Origin: Chroococcidiopsidaceae cyanobacterium CP_BM_ER_R8_30
Lineage (GTDB): Bacteria > Cyanobacteriota > Cyanobacteriia > Cyanobacteriales > Chroococcidiopsidaceae
DNA: 64,000 nt
Assembly: GCA_019244235.1 (NCBI GenBank)
Contig: JAFASY010000297.1
Location: 1-64,000, forward strand
Direction: 5' to 3'
Of this stretch, positions 61,884-64,000 are shown piece after piece (positions within the stretch are counted from its first letter, which is position 1; each line of letters opens with the position of its first letter). Both the position numbers and the translations under genes were made by a program. The notes below the pieces were generated by a model. It ran no database searches. It saw only the letters and a list, made by a program, of their open reading frames with translations, and was not told where the DNA came from.

Positions 61884-62324
61884 AAGATACATTCTCAGGT
61901 TCTGCAAACTACTGTTCGTAGATTGCATGATACTTGGGAGAATTCTCAAAAGCGTGGATATGGGTTTCCCCAATTCAAGAAGTTTGGACAATTCAAATCA
62001 TTTGTGTTTCCTCAGTTCAAATCTAATCCAATTACTGGACAGCAAATCAAACTTCCTAAGATTGGTAATGTGGTCATCAATATTTCCCGACCAATTCCAG
62101 AAGGCTGTGCTGTCAAGCAGGTACGGGTCTTATCAAAGGCTAGGGGGACGCAGTGGTATGTCGTTGTCACACTGCAATTAGATGTATCAATCCCAGACCC
62201 ACCAGTTCATGGTCGTGCCATAGGTATTGATCTAGGATTAGAAAGATTCTTGACAACTTCTGACAGCATCTCAGTTGAACGTCCAAAGTTCTTCAAGTCG
62301 AAGCGAGGTCAGCTGAAGTTGTAA
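61884..62324 (+). pseudogene. tnpB (IS200/IS605-type OrfB) internal fragment
   Basis: Reads SQVLQTTVRRLHDTWENSQK, GYGFPQFKKFGQFKSFVFPQ, VKQVRVLSKARGTQWYVVV and AIGIDLGLERFLTT, the last holding the first RuvC Asp. The N-terminal ~60 residues and everything after FFKSKRGQLKL (second RuvC acid, zinc finger) are missing. Both ends are fused to other gene fragments. Confidence 0.88.
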
Positions 62325-62471
62325 CAGTTTGCCTCTAGAAACCTTTCCCCGCACTTGCTCGTAAGTGATTCGCTCGGCGTCTAGCAACAATTTGTGCAGA
62401 GCTAGCAATTTAGTTCGTAACGCGCTGAGGAGTTGATGTTGATTGATGCGCTGTTGAAGTGTGTTAAGCAT
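62271..62471 (-). pseudogene. Truncated cyanobacterial hypothetical gene behind pirin
   Basis: ORF starting at ATG 62471, overlapping the pirin stop by 8 bp. About 48 codons look native (SALRTKLLALHKLLLDAERI, TYEQVRGKVSRGKLLQL), resembling the first part of a ~140-aa cyanobacterial family I can describe only as hypothetical. From about 62325 on it is antisense tnpB (LTSLRLEELW), so the C-terminus is chimeric. Confidence 0.6.
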
Positions 62472-63357
62472 GAATCCGTCCCATCCTTCCGTTTCGATAG
62501 TCTTCAATCGCTTGCATAATTTCGGCTTCGGTGTTCATAACAAAGGGACCATAACGCACTACAGGTTCGTTGAGCGGTACACCTGCAATCAGCAGGAGAT
62601 CGAGGTTTTTTTGGGCATTAGCAGGATTGGTGATTGCCACCGAGTCTCCATCTTGGGCAAAGATCACCATCTGCCCATCATCTCCACGCTCCTGCTGTGT
62701 CCCAAACAAACCAAAGCCTTCCAGCACATAAGCAAAGGCGTTGTATTCCTTCGGTACAGACTGAATGATTGTTGCACCAGGTCGCAGCGTGAAGTGTAGA
62801 TAGATAATCGGCGTGCGGGTTTCAATTACCGCCTTAGCTCCTAACGCCTCTCCCGCAATCACCCGCACCGTTACAGACCCATCTTCCGTTTGAGCCAAAG
62901 GAATTTGAGTCGCCGGAATTTCCTGATAACGGGGTGGAATCATTTTGTCACATTGCGGCAGGTTGACCCATAGTTGAATCCCATGTAGCCGTCCACCTGT
63001 GCGGGTAAACTCTGATTCTGGCATTTCGGAGTGCACCACTCCTGCACCTGCCGTCATCCACTGCACATCGCCCTGATTCAGCAGTCCAGCATGTCCTTCA
63101 GAATCCTTGTGTTCTAACCGTCCATCCAAGACATAGCTGACGGTTTCAAAGCCCCGATGCGGATGATCTGGTGCACCTTTTGCCTCACCCGGTTTCAAAT
63201 TAACCGGACCCAATTCATCGAGGAGGAGAAAGGGGTCAAACTCGGAAAAGTTGATTTTGGGAAAGGGACGGCGCACTAAAAATCCTGCCCCTTCTAGCGT
63301 TTCAACACTGTTGACGATTGCGGCAACGGTTCTTTTCGTTTGAGTTTGCACAGTCAT
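62464..63357 (-). CDS. Pirin family protein
   Basis: 297-aa bicupin. The N-terminal cupin has the metal ligands in KGAPDHPHRGFETVSYVLDG and DVQWMTAGAGVVHSEMPES (H-x-H..., then H and E), and the C-terminal cupin is metal-free. GRLHGIQLWVNLP is a pirin landmark. Some bacterial pirins are quercetin dioxygenases; others regulate enzymes. ATG 63357. A truncated ORF overlaps its end. Confidence 0.93.
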   Translation of the reverse strand: MTVQTQTKRTVAAIVNSVETLEGAGFLVRRPFPKINFSEFDPFLLLDELGPVNLKPGEAKGAPDHPHRGFETVSYVLDGRLEHKDSEGHAGLLNQGDVQWMTAGAGVVHSEMPESEFTRTGGRLHGIQLWVNLPQCDKMIPPRYQEIPATQIPLAQTEDGSVTVRVIAGEALGAKAVIETRTPIIYLHFTLRPGATIIQSVPKEYNAFAYVLEGFGLFGTQQERGDDGQMVIFAQDGDSVAITNPANAQKNLDLLLIAGVPLNEPVVRYGPFVMNTEAEIMQAIEDYRNGRMGRIHA

Positions 63358-63433
63358 ACAATTGCCCCCTTGGAATTAGATAAATTTAGTTGTATCACTT
63401 ATCCTATATATGATTGCTCATATAACAGACGTG

Positions 63434-63961
63434 CTACTGAACTCCCTGTTCTGGCTGTGTCGTAAAGGTATAGACAATGATCTTCCAATCACCAGACTCT
63501 TTGCTGAGTACGAAGATCTCTCGATTAAAGTCTAGTTTTGTTGAACCGTCTGTCAGGCTCCTTTCAGTTTGTCCTTTAGGATGATGGGTGCGTACGATCG
63601 CAATGGGTCCATGAATGTCCACAGCGTCGTATTGGAAGTCAGTTGTGAATTTCGTTTCGCGGAAGAGCTCTGTGTACGGTTTTTCCATTGCCGCCACCCC
63701 GATGACCGTTGGTTTGTTGTTCCACTCAGCAACGGCATTCGGAGCGAAGAGCGTCCGGATAGTCCTAAAGTCAGAGTTGTTCAGGGCTGTTTGGTAGGTT
63801 TCTACGACTTGCTTCGCGCGCCGCTGTTCAGCAGCCACACTCGCCGTTGTTGAATACGTGAAAGCCCCACTCGGTCCACCATCCCTACCACCTTGTGCAC
63901 TAGCATAGCTACCGACGGACATGAAAACGAGGAAGATAGCTACTGTCATTCTCCTATACAT
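63434..63961 (-). CDS. Exported SnoaL/NTF2-like (DUF4440-type) protein
   Basis: 175-aa exported protein. Signal peptide MTVAIFLVFMSVGSYASAQ (after MYRR) and a NTF2-like cone fold: AKQVVETYQTALNNSDFRTI, LFAPNAVAEW, VDIHGPIAIVRTHHPKG and FNREIFVLSKESGDWKIIVY. Such domains bind or isomerise small hydrophobic ligands; no catalytic Asp/His pair can be assigned with certainty. ATG 63961. Complete. Confidence 0.82.
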   Translation of the reverse strand: MYRRMTVAIFLVFMSVGSYASAQGGRDGGPSGAFTYSTTASVAAEQRRAKQVVETYQTALNNSDFRTIRTLFAPNAVAEWNNKPTVIGVAAMEKPYTELFRETKFTTDFQYDAVDIHGPIAIVRTHHPKGQTERSLTDGSTKLDFNREIFVLSKESGDWKIIVYTFTTQPEQGVQ

Positions 63962-64000
63962 TATTGAGTCTCCTGATTGTTAAGGTTAGCTTTTCACAAC

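Overview
The window is chromosomal DNA from a cyanobacterium; the genus cannot be fixed from this alone. The evidence is at least 19 copies of the HIP1 octamer GCGATCGC, which is expected about once by chance in 64 kb, and many cyanobacterial families: DUF1825, DUF2808, DUF2811, CPP1-like (DUF3353), a PaO-type Rieske oxygenase, an ethylene-receptor kinase, an ARTO-type oxidase, PEP-CTERM proteins and Uma2/DUF29 proteins. I found no rRNA, tRNA or CRISPR array.

Layout. 1-3.7 kb: a class A penicillin-binding protein (5' end outside the window), DUF1825, TM2 and helix-hairpin-helix proteins and signal peptidase I. 4-9.5 kb: a half-size EamA transporter, an HNH endonuclease pair set between two copies of an acetyltransferase 3' end, a methyltransferase, an HGSNAT-like membrane protein and DUF2808. 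9.4-19.7 kb is redox and stress biology: Rieske oxygenase, glutathionyl-hydroquinone-reductase-like GST, P450, Dps, a YedY-like molybdoenzyme with its cytochrome b partner, a TlpA-like thioredoxin with CcdA, and an ECF sigma/anti-sigma pair. 19.7-28 kb is an accessory stretch of nuclease-like and toxin-antitoxin-like genes: a PD-(D/E)XK-like protein, GIY-YIG, BrnT/BrnA, DUF6883/DUF4926, an unrecognised overlapping pair and a second HNH pair. It also holds gamma-glutamyltransferase and a partly duplicated Gfo/Idh/MocA oxidoreductase. 28.4-30.3 kb carries two PEP-CTERM proteins. 31-41.5 kb is mostly housekeeping: phosphoglucomutase, HPPD, HAD hydrolase, CPP1-like protein, an OmpR-type regulator and GMP synthase. 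GMP synthase lies behind a decayed cbiD and a phased set of DnaA-box-like motifs.

41.5-46.6 kb holds two GTPase genes (a TRAFAC-type protein with a tail-anchored partner, and a dynamin-like protein) around a Coq4 gene and two gene fragments. 47.8-52.2 kb is an alternative respiratory terminal oxidase operon (DUF2231 x2, ctaC, ctaD, ctaE) whose subunit II has lost the CuA ligands. 52.7-55.6 kb encodes two HisKA_2-type signalling proteins, one with a complete ethylene-binding site. 56.5-58.7 kb is murT-gatD, for peptidoglycan amidation. 59.3-62.5 kb is a scrap yard: a Mo-hydroxylase fragment, a GC-rich phosphodiester glycosidase gene, an IS1-type element with a nonsense codon, an integrase remnant, a GNAT fragment, a tnpB fragment and a truncated gene behind pirin. 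The window ends with pirin and a secreted NTF2-like protein.

The most interesting pattern is that small two-gene modules (HNH pair; DUF6883/DUF4926) twice sit between direct repeats made from the 3' part of the neighbouring gene. Palindromic elements also appear to have been inserted in frame into coding sequence (ccdA, and the ethylene-receptor kinase around a HIP1 site).
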